Positions 25,462 to 34,059 of a stretch of 64,000 nucleotides of DNA are shown here, in pieces (within the stretch, counting starts at the first letter, position 1; each line of letters begins with the position of its first letter). The notes below the pieces were generated by a model. The model saw only the letters and a list, made by a program, of their open reading frames with translations. It was not told the DNA's origin and ran no database searches. Origin of the DNA: Pseudomonas cavernicola (lineage in GTDB: Bacteria > Pseudomonadota > Gammaproteobacteria > Pseudomonadales > Pseudomonadaceae). Position numbers and translations under genes: made by a program. The stretch is taken from positions 2,434,501 to 2,498,500 of the forward strand of contig NZ_QYUR01000002.1 in assembly GCF_003596405.1 (NCBI RefSeq), in the 5' to 3' direction.

Positions 25462-26622
25462 CTAAGCCACTACCTGATTACGGCCAAAGGCTTTGGCCTC
25501 ATACAGCGCGCGATCCGCGTGCTCATACAGCTTGGCTATCTCGCCACCGTCAGCCGGACGCAGACAGGCCACGCCGATTGACATGGTGACCATGCTGGCG
25601 GTATCCGAACGCTCATGGCGAATGTCCAGATGCTCCAATGCTGCCCGCAGAATCTCGGCACGCTGGCGCGCCTGCTCTTCGGTGATGTCATAGAGCAGCA
25701 CCGCGAACTCTTCGCCGCCGAGGCGCACCGACATATCGAACGGTCGCCGCGCGGCCTCACTGAATACCGTGCCAACCCGTTGCAAGACGTTGTCCCCGGC
25801 CTGGTGACCGTAGCGGTCGTTGTAGGCCTTGAAGTGGTCGATATCGCAGAGCAGCAGGGCCAAGGGCTGGCTTTCCCGCTGGGCCTGGCGCCACAGACGT
25901 TCTAGTTGGCGGTTGAAACTGCGCCGGTTGTGCAGCCCGGTGAGGCTATCGCGCTCAGCCAGCACGCGCATCAGCCGGCTGACCAGGAAATGCTCCCGCG
26001 ACTTGAACTCCAAGAGGTAACAACCCAGCGCCCCCATCAGGTTGCCAAACAACAGAAACAGTACATTGTTGACCAGCCGTGGGATCGGCAAACCGGCCAG
26101 CAGCTCAAAGCCGACATAGGCCAGCAGCAGCACCAGGGAGCTGGCGAGCGCCTCGGAAAGCCGCAGGCCGACCAGAAAGTAAGCCGCCATGCAGACCAGC
26201 AGCACACCTTCATAGGGATAGTTCGGATCGACCGTGTGGGCGATCGCCACGACGGCCGCCGAACCCAGCCCGAGCGCCCCGATGCAGGTCAGGCTCAAGG
26301 GCACCAACAGCTGTGTATGCCGGCGTTGCAGCATCAGCCCGCCGCAGGCCAGCAGCAGCAAGAGCACGCCCAAACGCACGGCAAGCATCCACCAGAGTGG
26401 CTGGGTTTGGATCAGGAATGAGTCGAGGCCGGCAAACGCCAGCCAGATGACCATGCCGACGCTTAGCGCAATGCGTTTGAGGTCGAAGCCGTCCTCGCGC
26501 ATATGGGCGCGGTACTCACGCTCCAACGGACGGACGAAGCGCAGCAGGCGGAAACCAAGCGCTAACTGATCGGCATACGGATTGGGGCGGACATCGTCTA
26601 GCCAGGCATGATGGAACGACAC
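25462..26622 (-). CDS. Membrane-bound diguanylate cyclase
   Basis: 386 residues: about six transmembrane helices (residues 50-205), then a complete GGDEF domain with DSLTGLHNRRSFNRQL, LLLCDIDHFKAYNDRYGHQAGDNVL and active site RLGGEEF. The inhibitory I-site R-P-F-D lies exactly five residues before GGEEF, so product inhibition is expected. The N-terminal region is an unclassified MASE-like sensor. It could feed the LapD receptor encoded 5 kb away, though that link is only positional. Confidence 0.92.
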   Translation of the reverse strand: MSFHHAWLDDVRPNPYADQLALGFRLLRFVRPLEREYRAHMREDGFDLKRIALSVGMVIWLAFAGLDSFLIQTQPLWWMLAVRLGVLLLLLACGGLMLQRRHTQLLVPLSLTCIGALGLGSAAVVAIAHTVDPNYPYEGVLLVCMAAYFLVGLRLSEALASSLVLLLAYVGFELLAGLPIPRLVNNVLFLLFGNLMGALGCYLLEFKSREHFLVSRLMRVLAERDSLTGLHNRRSFNRQLERLWRQAQRESQPLALLLCDIDHFKAYNDRYGHQAGDNVLQRVGTVFSEAARRPFDMSVRLGGEEFAVLLYDITEEQARQRAEILRAALEHLDIRHERSDTASMVTMSIGVACLRPADGGEIAKLYEHADRALYEAKAFGRNQVVA

Positions 26623-26750
26623 CTTTACCTCTTCTCATTGTGGAGGCTTTCGAGACACCTTAGCCGCTGGTGACAGGCGTCACAAGTTTGTCGTTTTAAT
26701 GCGCCAACGCTTTGGCGAAACTGCCCCCAGTAACAGCCGACTGAACCGTC

Positions 26751-28877
26751 TCAGACCTCAAACTCCGACTGCAACGCCGCACGCACGCAATAGAGCACCC
26801 CGTCCGCCACCCGCCCGGCGAACTGCTCGGATAACGCCGCCACCGCGGGCAGCTCGCCTTCGCCGTCGAGGAATGCGTCCTGAATCTCGCCAAGTAGCTC
26901 TTGTGGCAGATCCAGCGCCTGTTCCAGCGACAACTGTTGCCGGCCAATGGCTTCGGCCAGCAAGCTGTAGACGTTCTTTTCGCTGCACTTGAGCTGCCCC
27001 GCGATCTGCTGTGGGGTCATCCCTGCGCGCGCCAAGCTGATCAGTTCGTGACGTAGATCGACCACCACCTGCGGCGCCTCGACCGCGCCGTTGAGCACTT
27101 CGAGGAAGGCCTCGCCATAGCGCTCCAGCTTGCGCGCCCCGACCCCGCTGACTTGCGCCATTTCGGACAGCGAACCCGGTTTGCTGCGCAACATCTCCAA
27201 CAAGGTCGCATCGGGAAAAATCACATAGGGCGGTACTGCATGCTCCTCGGCCAGTTTCCGCCGTAGTGCACGCAGGGCTTCCCACTGCTCGCGCTCCTCG
27301 CCACGCACCAGTTGGCTGGCGGCGCTGGCCGAGGGTTTGGCGCTCTGCTGCGGTTTCAGGTCCCGGCGCAACTGCAAAGCAACTTCACCGCGCAACAACG
27401 GCCGGCAACTGTCACTCAGGCGCAGGCCGCCATAGCCCTCGAGATCGACATCAGCCAAACCGCGGGCCACCAACTGGCGGAATAGCGAACGCCACTCGCC
27501 CTCGCTAAGCGCCTTGCCGACACCAAACACCGACAAGTGCTGATGGCCGAGGCTGCGCACTTTGTCGTTATCACGGCCCAGCAGCAGATCGACCAGATGA
27601 CCGACACCATAACGCTGGCCGCTGCGGAAGATGGCCGAGAGCGCCTGGCGCGCCGGTTCGGTGGCGTCCCAAGTCTGCACACCGTCGACGCAGTTATCAC
27701 AATGACCACAAGGTTGTGGCAACTCTTCATCGAAGTAGGCCAGCAGTGCCTGGCGGCGGCAACGAATCTGCTCACACAGGGCGAGCATGGCGTCGAGCTT
27801 GTGCTGTTCGAGGCGCTTATGGCGCTCATCGCCTTCGGAGTTCTGCAACATTTGCTTGAGCAACAGCACGTCCTGCAGCCCGTAGGCCATCCAGGCATCC
27901 GCCGGCAAGCCATCGCGACCGGCACGTCCGGTTTCCTGGTAATAGGCCTCGAGGGATTTCGGCAGATCCAGGTGCGCCACAAAACGCACGTTGGGTTTGT
28001 CGATCCCCATACCGAAAGCGATGGTCGCCACCATGATCAGACCCTCCTCGTTGAGGAAGCGCTTCTGGTGGTAGGCGCGCAACTCATGGGGCAAGCCCGC
28101 GTGATACGGCAGCGCCGGGTAACCCTGGGTACTTAGAAAGGCCGCGACTTCTTCGACTTTCTTGCGCGACAAGCAGTAGACAATCCCGGCATCGCCCTTG
28201 CGCTCGCTGAGGAAGGTCAGCAACTGCTTACGCGGCTGCTCTTTCGGCACGATGCGGTAGAAGATGTTGGGGCGGTCGAAGCTCGAGAGAAAGCGCTCGG
28301 CATTCTGCAAATGCAGGCGGGTGACGATTTCCTCACGGGTACGCATGTCCGCGGTGGCCGTCAGGGCGATCCGCGGCACCTGCGGGAACAGTTCGGCCAA
28401 TTGCCCCAGCTGCAGGTACTCTGGGCGGAAGTCATGGCCCCACTGCGACACGCAATGCGCTTCATCGATAGCGAACAGTGCAATATCGAGGTTTTGCAGG
28501 AACGCCAGCATGCGCGGCTGCACCAGACGCTCGGGCGCCAGGTAAAGCAGCTTGATCTCGCCGCGCTTGATCCGCTCGGCGATCTCCCGCTGCTCATCGG
28601 CACTCAGGGTGGAATTCAGCGCGACAGCCGCCACCCCCAACTCGTCAAGCGTGGCGACCTGATCTTCCATCAGCGCGATCAGCGGCGAAACTACCACCGC
28701 CAATCCCTCACGCAGCAGCGCCGGAACCTGGAAGCACAGCGACTTGCCGCCACCCGTTGGCATCAACACCAGGGCATCGCCACCACTGGCAACGCACTCG
28801 ATGATCGCACCCTGACGCCCACGGAAACTGTCGTAGCCGAAGATGTCTTTAAGGATGCGCAGAGCCGGTTCGAGCAT
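26751..28877 (-). CDS. recQ: ATP-dependent DNA helicase RecQ
   Basis: 708 residues. Helicase core: Walker [13 protein letters not shown] box [20 protein letters not shown], motif VI region [12 protein letters not shown]. RecQ zinc-binding cysteines ([24 protein letters not shown]), RQC winged helix and an HRDC domain (about 520-600) follow. A further HTH-like segment ([26 protein letters not shown]) makes a C-terminus longer than E. coli RecQ. The ATG at 28877 gives the usual N-terminus [17 protein letters not shown]. Confidence 0.95.
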   Translation of the reverse strand: MLEPALRILKDIFGYDSFRGRQGAIIECVASGGDALVLMPTGGGKSLCFQVPALLREGLAVVVSPLIALMEDQVATLDELGVAAVALNSTLSADEQREIAERIKRGEIKLLYLAPERLVQPRMLAFLQNLDIALFAIDEAHCVSQWGHDFRPEYLQLGQLAELFPQVPRIALTATADMRTREEIVTRLHLQNAERFLSSFDRPNIFYRIVPKEQPRKQLLTFLSERKGDAGIVYCLSRKKVEEVAAFLSTQGYPALPYHAGLPHELRAYHQKRFLNEEGLIMVATIAFGMGIDKPNVRFVAHLDLPKSLEAYYQETGRAGRDGLPADAWMAYGLQDVLLLKQMLQNSEGDERHKRLEQHKLDAMLALCEQIRCRRQALLAYFDEELPQPCGHCDNCVDGVQTWDATEPARQALSAIFRSGQRYGVGHLVDLLLGRDNDKVRSLGHQHLSVFGVGKALSEGEWRSLFRQLVARGLADVDLEGYGGLRLSDSCRPLLRGEVALQLRRDLKPQQSAKPSASAASQLVRGEEREQWEALRALRRKLAEEHAVPPYVIFPDATLLEMLRSKPGSLSEMAQVSGVGARKLERYGEAFLEVLNGAVEAPQVVVDLRHELISLARAGMTPQQIAGQLKCSEKNVYSLLAEAIGRQQLSLEQALDLPQELLGEIQDAFLDGEGELPAVAALSEQFAGRVADGVLYCVRAALQSEFEV

Positions 28878-29071
28878 ATAAACCCCAAGCTGTTGCAAAA
28901 GAAGAGCCCCCGAAAAAGCCCACTCTTGAGCGTTTCCTTGGGATGCCCGCGCGGGCTGAAGAGCCGGCGGGTGGCGCCCGAGCGCCGTCACAAAGCCGCG
29001 CAGTATACGCGAGCGACCGCCTGCAGAGGTCGACGCCCATCGGCCATGGGCATGCCAACCCCCCAGGGTCA

Positions 29072-29267
29072 GACTGTGTAAAAACGTAGCGAGCGAAGGT
29101 TAGACAAGGCGCAACGCAGCGAAGCGGAGTAACAGCCGCAGGTTGGCCCGATGGGCGAGCGCCAGCGAGTCAAAACTGGCGAGAAAGCGCAGTTTACGTG
29201 GTGTAAATGAGCATTTTGAGCCTGTTTTTAACGCCGTATAACGGAGCGCAGTAGTTTTTACACGGTC
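29072..29267. mobile_element. MITE-like element A (196 bp), upstream of the UPF0149 gene
   Basis: Bounded by GACTGTGTAAAAAC and, inverted, GACCGTGTAAAAAC (13 of 14 matching). The interior (GCGAGCGAAGGT, AAGGCGCAACG, AGCGAAGCGGAGTAACAGCCG, TGTAAATGAGCATT, TTTTTAACGC) is shared in the same order with element B at about 29990-30200. No ORF. Confidence 0.7.
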
Positions 29268-29402
29268 TGGAATATCCGCCATTCCAGCCATCACGCCGGG
29301 TGGCGTGGGTTTAAATCGAAAAAAATCTCAGATCACGGCCGCTTTGCTGGGCTATCCGGGCTAAAATCCAGCCTTATTAAGTCCTTCTAAGGTAGTCCCA
29401 CG

Positions 29403-29990
29403 ATGTCCTTCGCTGAGCAACTATCCCGCCTGCAAGCCTTCCTCGACGCTGACGAACTGCACGACGAGGCCTTGGACTACGTGGCCGCTCACGGCTACCT
29501 GACCGCCTTGTCGATTTGCCCCGACCAAGCGCCAGAGCGCGAATGGATCGACGCGCTGTTCGCCGAACCGCCGCACTACCGCAGCGATGCCGAACGGGAA
29601 GAGATCGAAGCCACGCTGATCCAGCTCAAAGCCCACATCACCCGCCTGCTGGGCGCCGATGATGATCTGGAGCTGCCCTGCGAGCTCGACCTCGGTGAAG
29701 TGCCGGACGACTCCGACATTCGCGGCTGGTGCATTGGCTTTATGGAAGGCGTGTTCCTGCGCGAGGCCGCCTGGTTCGAAGACGCCGAAGACGAAGTCAG
29801 CGAGCTGCTGCTGCCGATCATGGTCGGTTCCGGCTTGTTCGATGAACAGCCCGAGTTCATCGATATCGCCCGTGATCGTAACCTGATGGACGACATGGTC
29901 GAGCAAATCCCGGAGCTGCTCACTGCGCTGTTCCTGCTCTGCAACGCCCCCGACGAGAAGCCAGCGCTGCTCAAGCCGCGCCACCATTAA
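29403..29990 (+). CDS. UPF0149 (YecA/YgfB-family) protein
   Basis: 195 residues, helical and very acidic. Features are LDADELHDEALDYVAAHGYLTALSICP, FMEGVFLREAAWFEDAEDEVSELLLPIMVGSGLFD and FLLCNAP near the end, all typical of UPF0149. No C-terminal SEC-C zinc motif, so it is the short form. The function of this family in Pseudomonas is unclear. The gene is flanked on both sides by related MITE-like elements in the same orientation. Confidence 0.87.
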   Translation: MSFAEQLSRLQAFLDADELHDEALDYVAAHGYLTALSICPDQAPEREWIDALFAEPPHYRSDAEREEIEATLIQLKAHITRLLGADDDLELPCELDLGEVPDDSDIRGWCIGFMEGVFLREAAWFEDAEDEVSELLLPIMVGSGLFDEQPEFIDIARDRNLMDDMVEQIPELLTALFLLCNAPDEKPALLKPRHH

Positions 29991-30200
29991 GAAGGTGTTT
30001 TTCAAAATCGGCGAGCGAAGGTCAGGCAAGGCGCAACGTAGCGAAGCGGAGTAACAGCCGTAGGCTGGCCCGCAGGGCGAACGTAGTGAGTCAAAATGGC
30101 CGAGGAAGCGGAGTTTACGAGCTGTAAATGAGCATTCCGAAGCCATTTTTAACGCAGCATCACGCGCGAAGCCCGCAGACAATTTGAAAACAGCTTCTAA
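29990..30200. mobile_element. MITE-like element B, between the UPF0149 gene and ybaN
   Basis: Shares the modular interior of element A in the same orientation. Its ends, GAAGGTGTTTTTCAAA and inverted GAAGCTGTTTTCAAA, differ from those of A. The left end abuts the stop codon of the UPF0149 gene and the right end stops 10 bases before the ybaN ATG. Confidence 0.65.
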
Positions 30201-30210
30201 GGTTGCGAGG

Positions 30211-30609
30211 ATGGACCACGAAGTCCGCGAAAGCCGTCACTCCGCCGTGCGCTATAGCCTGCTGACCGTCGGTTGGTTGAGCGTAGTGCTCGGCGTGATC
30301 GGCATCTTCGTTCCGGTGCTGCCGACCACACCCTTCCTGCTGCTGGCTGCCGCCTGCTTTGCCCGCAGCTCACAGCGCTTCTATCTCTGGCTGGTCGGCC
30401 ATCCCAAGCTCGGCCCGTGGATTCGCGACTACCTCGACGGCCACGGTATCCCACTCAAGGGCAAGGTCTACGCCATCGGTTTGATGTGGCTAAGCATCGC
30501 TCTCTCTTGCTACCTGGTACCGCTACCCTGGGCCCGCGCGTTTATGCTCAGCTGTGCGGTCTTGGTCAGCCTCTACATCCTCAAGCAGAAAACCCTGCCC
30601 AATCGTTGA
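30211..30609 (+). CDS. ybaN: YbaN (DUF454) inner-membrane protein
   Basis: 132 residues with an N-terminal cytoplasmic stretch and three to four membrane helices. The DUF454 signature GWLSVVLGVIGIFVPVLPTTPFLLLAAACFARSS is intact, followed by HPKLGPWIRDYLDGHGIPLKGK. Function unknown. The ATG at 30211 has AAGG upstream; the longer frame would begin inside MITE-like element B. Confidence 0.9.
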   Translation: MDHEVRESRHSAVRYSLLTVGWLSVVLGVIGIFVPVLPTTPFLLLAAACFARSSQRFYLWLVGHPKLGPWIRDYLDGHGIPLKGKVYAIGLMWLSIALSCYLVPLPWARAFMLSCAVLVSLYILKQKTLPNR

Positions 30610-30703
30610 TGCCTCGCCCCCAACGACCTGTTGAATAACCTCTGCCCGGCAAAACTCCGGCGTACTGCCTAGACTAAGGCCATCTTCGGCGGAGACGCGG
30701 CAT

Positions 30704-31405
30704 ATGCAGCCTCGGCAGCGCACTCATGGACGGCAACCGCGACCGCTAATGGCTTGCTTGGGCTGGTGCCTGCTGTTTTGCCTGATCATTGGCGTCGCTA
30801 GCGTTTGGGCTAACTGGGACTTTGACGTAATCATCCAGAATGCCGAAACCCGCTACGGCAGCCTCGGCCCCGCCAAGGGTCGGATCGAAGAGTGGAACGC
30901 ATTGATCGAGAGCAGCGGCGAACTGCCTGAGAGTGAAAAGCTCAGCGCGGTTAATCGCTTCTTCAACCGCCAACTGCGCTTTGTCGACGACAGCCGCATC
31001 TGGCGTCAGAACGATTACTGGGCCACGCCGATCGAGGCGCTGGTCAAAGGTGCTGGCGACTGCGAGGACTACTCCATCGCCAAGTACTTCACCCTACGCC
31101 GCCTCGGCATCCCCAGCGAAAAGCTGCGGATCACCTACGTCAAGGCCCTGAACTACAACCAGGCCCATATGGTGCTGACTTATTACGCCAGCCCTATGGC
31201 GCAGCCGTTGGTACTGGATAACCTGATCGGCGACATCCGCCCCGCCTCACAACGTAAAGACTTGCTGCCGGTGTATGCCTTCAATGCCGAAGGCCTCTAT
31301 CTACCTGGTTCCGCCGGCAAACGCCGTGACACCAAGAAGCTGTCGCGCTGGCAGGATTTGTTGAAAAAAATGCACGCCGAAGGCTTCGCCGTTGGCGAGG
31401 GTTAG
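30704..31405 (+). CDS. lapG: Periplasmic cysteine protease LapG
   Basis: 233-residue bacterial transglutaminase-like cysteine protease. An N-terminal membrane/signal segment (about 15-37) is followed by the catalytic domain. The triad is Cys120 (GAGDCEDYSIAKY), His155 (NQAHMVLTYY) and Asp172 (LVLDNLIGD). The Asp119/Glu121/Asp122 cluster around the Cys matches the calcium site known in LapG proteins. LapG clips the N-terminal retention module of LapA-type adhesins. It is followed after 9 bases by lapD. Confidence 0.95.
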   Translation: MQPRQRTHGRQPRPLMACLGWCLLFCLIIGVASVWANWDFDVIIQNAETRYGSLGPAKGRIEEWNALIESSGELPESEKLSAVNRFFNRQLRFVDDSRIWRQNDYWATPIEALVKGAGDCEDYSIAKYFTLRRLGIPSEKLRITYVKALNYNQAHMVLTYYASPMAQPLVLDNLIGDIRPASQRKDLLPVYAFNAEGLYLPGSAGKRRDTKKLSRWQDLLKKMHAEGFAVGEG

Positions 31406-31414
31406 GAGAACGTT

Positions 31415-33361
31415 ATGTCGCTACTCAAGCAGCTATTTCTCGCCATCTGCCTGTTTCTGGTGGTGGCCTTCACCGGCAGTTTTATCGCTGGGGTAGAAAG
31501 TTCGCGTGCTCAGTTGCTCAGCCAACTGCGCTCCCACGCGCAAGACGCCGCTACCGCGCTTGGGCTGTCGATGACGCCACATGTGGACGACCCGGCGATG
31601 ATCGAGCTGATGGTCAGCTCGATTTTCGATAGCGGCTACTTCGCCAGCATCCGCGTGATGCGTATCGCGGACGAACAGGTGATAGTCGAGCGGCGCAGCA
31701 CCACGACTACGGAGACAGTGCCGAGCTGGTTCGCCAGCCTGGTCAACCTCCAGGCGCAAGGCGGCGATGCGCTGATCATGCGCGGCTGGGAACAGGTGGC
31801 GCGGGTCGAAGTGATCAGCCATCCACAATTCGCCCTGGCCAAGCTGTGGGACAGCGCCATCGGCAGCCTGCTCTGGCTGCTGCTGTGCGGGTTGCTCAGC
31901 GCTATCCTCGGCGGCTGGCTGCTGCGCACCCAGTTAAAGCCCTTGGACAACATGGTGCAGCAAGCTCAGGCCATCACCCGCCGCGAGTTCTTCACCCTGC
32001 CGCACGTACCACGGACACCCGAACTGAAACGGGTCGTTCTGGCCATGAACCAGATGGTCGAGAAACTGAAGAACCTGTTTGCCGAAGAAGCCGCACGTAG
32101 CGAAAAACTGCGCGAAGAAGCCTATCAGGACAGCCTGACTGGCCTGGCCAACCGTCGGTTGTTCGACATTAACCTGGCCAACCAGCTCGCCGTTAACGAA
32201 CAGAACGCCGAGGGTTACCTGATTCTGTTGCGGGTCAATGACCTTGGCGGCTTGAACAAGCGCCTGGGCGGGCAACGCACCGATGCCCTGATCGCCGCCA
32301 TCGGCGAGCAACTCAAACGGCTACTCGACCAGCCAAGCCGCGCCAACTGGCTGGCCTCACGCAGCCGCGGCGGCGAGTTCACCTTGCTCGCACCGGGTCT
32401 GGCTGGCGAGGATGCCGACCGGCTGGCGCTGGAGCTGAGTGATGGCTTGGAAAGCCTCCGGCAAACCGGTGCCAGCGATTGCACACCCGTCGCCCACCTT
32501 GGTATCGCCGCCTTCCGCCCTGGCGAAGAGGTTAACCACGTCATAAGTCGGGCCGATCAGGCTCTGGCGCAGGCTCAAAGCAACCCGAGCAAGCCTTGGG
32601 AGCGCCTGGATGATTTCAATGCCCTTCCCAGCCAGGGCCTGAACGACTGGCGCAACTGGATCGACGAAGCACTGAACAAAAGCAAGTTGCAGCTGTACTT
32701 CCAACCGGTGGTGGAGTGTGCAGACATCAGCAAGGTGCTGCATCAGAAGGTCCTTGCTCGCCTGCTCGACCCACAGGGCGAGGCCGTTGCGGCAGGCCGC
32801 TTCCTGCCCTGGATCGAGCGCCTGGGCTGGGCCGCGCGCTTCGACCTGGCGATGCTGGAGCACACCTTGGACCACCTCGCGCAACACCCTTACCCCGTCG
32901 CTCTCAGCCTATCGGCCGCGACCCTGCGTGAGCCGGACAGCCAAGCGCGGATGGTTGCCATACTCAAAGAACACCCGCAACAAGCCAGCCTGATGACCCT
33001 GGAGATCGACGAGCGCCACCTACCACCGCCAGCCGAGTTGGAGCGCCTGAGCCAGGCGCTGCATGACGCCGGCTTTAAACTTGGCCTGCAACACTTCGGT
33101 GGCCGCTTCAGCCTGATCGGTAATCTGACGCACCTCGGCCTCGCTTACCTGAAAGTCGACGGCACCTACATTCGCGCCATCGATCAGGAAAGCGACAAGC
33201 GCCTGTTTATCGAAGCCATGTTCCGCGCAACCAACAGTATTGATTTGCCGCTGATAGCGGAGATGGTGGAAACCGAAGGCGAACTCGCCGTACTCAACGA
33301 ACTCGGCATTCACGGCGCCATGGGCCGTCTGATCGGCGCACCGGCGCCCTGGAAGGCGTAA
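31415..33361 (+). CDS. lapD: c-di-GMP receptor LapD (degenerate GGDEF-EAL)
   Basis: 648 residues. TM1 (about 5-27), periplasmic output domain with Trp125 in MRGWEQ (the same position as the LapG-contacting Trp125 of P. fluorescens LapD), TM2, HAMP-like linker, then GGDEF-like and EAL-like domains. Both catalytic motifs are degenerate: RGGEF for GGDEF and KVLARL for ExLxR. The protein should therefore bind c-di-GMP at the EAL site without making or cleaving it. At high c-di-GMP it holds LapG away from the adhesin. Confidence 0.96.
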   Translation: MSLLKQLFLAICLFLVVAFTGSFIAGVESSRAQLLSQLRSHAQDAATALGLSMTPHVDDPAMIELMVSSIFDSGYFASIRVMRIADEQVIVERRSTTTTETVPSWFASLVNLQAQGGDALIMRGWEQVARVEVISHPQFALAKLWDSAIGSLLWLLLCGLLSAILGGWLLRTQLKPLDNMVQQAQAITRREFFTLPHVPRTPELKRVVLAMNQMVEKLKNLFAEEAARSEKLREEAYQDSLTGLANRRLFDINLANQLAVNEQNAEGYLILLRVNDLGGLNKRLGGQRTDALIAAIGEQLKRLLDQPSRANWLASRSRGGEFTLLAPGLAGEDADRLALELSDGLESLRQTGASDCTPVAHLGIAAFRPGEEVNHVISRADQALAQAQSNPSKPWERLDDFNALPSQGLNDWRNWIDEALNKSKLQLYFQPVVECADISKVLHQKVLARLLDPQGEAVAAGRFLPWIERLGWAARFDLAMLEHTLDHLAQHPYPVALSLSAATLREPDSQARMVAILKEHPQQASLMTLEIDERHLPPPAELERLSQALHDAGFKLGLQHFGGRFSLIGNLTHLGLAYLKVDGTYIRAIDQESDKRLFIEAMFRATNSIDLPLIAEMVETEGELAVLNELGIHGAMGRLIGAPAPWKA

Positions 33362-33440
33362 TTGTTGGCTGGCCTCGCCAAGCCCCCCGTTCGACCGCAG
33401 GCGCGGCTCGGGGGCAGTGCAGACATCAGGCTTTTGTTTT

Positions 33441-33581
33441 GTAGGAGCGGCTTTAGCCGCGAAGCGGGACAAAAGGTGGCGCTGTCCTCGCGAAAGAACA
33501 CCCCCAGCCTTTGCGGGAGAGGCTTTAGCCGCGACGGCTGTATTGGCTGAGAGGGCCAATCGCGGATAAATCCGCTCCTAC
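33441..33581. repeat. REP/BIME cluster downstream of lapD
   Basis: Two direct copies (GTAGGAGCGGCTTTAGCCGC at 33441 and a variant at 33514) and one inverted copy (CGCGGATAAATCCGCTCCTAC ending 33581) of the classic Pseudomonas REP. They form a BIME-like cluster in the 283-base gap between the convergent lapD and the 113-residue gene. Confidence 0.85.
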
Positions 33582-33644
33582 GCCCAGTTCGACTCCCCGG
33601 CAAGCCGAACGCTCTGCGCCTGCAGCCAAGCTAACGGCTACCCG

Positions 33645-33986
33645 CTAGATCAACTCGCTCTCACCATCTCCAAGCAAGCCACTTAAACCACCCAACTGCG
33701 AACGTGTCTCCGCCCGCTGGTGCAACTTACGCCGTGCCGCCTCCGGTAGATCGGTGTAGCGAATCACCCCACGGCTAACCAACACCCCCACCAAGTCCTC
33801 CAGCACCCGAACCAGCTCAAGATCCGAACCTTGCAAGCTAGCCAGCCGTGCCCGTACCTCTTCCTGCATCGTCAGCCAGGCCTGCAGCTCTTCATGCTCT
33901 TCCGCCAGGGTTGCCGTCATTCCCTCAAAAGGGTCGTGCGCCACCCGCAACAACCGCCCCTGCTCGTCACGCTGCACATAGACCAT
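33645..33986 (-). CDS. Conserved small protein between lapD and the adhesin gene
   Basis: 113 residues. The N-terminus VYVQRDEQGRLLRVAHDPFEGMTATLAEEHEELQAWL is characteristic of a Pseudomonas family often mis-annotated as tryptophan synthase beta-like; nothing resembles TrpB. The middle (VRARLASLQGSDLELVRVLEDLVGVLVSRGVIRYTDLPEAARRKLHQRAETR) is helical and conserved-looking. CAGGAGG sets the ATG at 33986. It lies directly downstream of the adhesin gene but beyond a terminator. No function known. Confidence 0.75.
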   Translation of the reverse strand: MVYVQRDEQGRLLRVAHDPFEGMTATLAEEHEELQAWLTMQEEVRARLASLQGSDLELVRVLEDLVGVLVSRGVIRYTDLPEAARRKLHQRAETRSQLGGLSGLLGDGESELI

Positions 33987-34009
33987 AGGTGCCTCCTGCA
34001 ACCGCCCAT

Positions 34010-34043
34010 AAAAAAGCCCGCCACCCGTGAAGATGGCGGGCTT
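34010..34043 (-). terminator. Intrinsic terminator of the adhesin gene
   Basis: AAGCCCGCCA ... TGGCGGGCTT, a perfect 10-bp stem with a 10-nt loop; on the minus strand it is followed by a run of T. It lies 17 bases beyond the adhesin stop codon. Confidence 0.9.
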
Positions 34044-34059
34044 GTCTGCTTGCTTGAGA

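Noticed and set aside
33645-33986. Tryptophan synthase beta-like label for the 113-residue protein
   Set aside because: No PLP-lysine motif, wrong length and no similarity to TrpB; the label seen on homologues appears to be a propagated mis-annotation.
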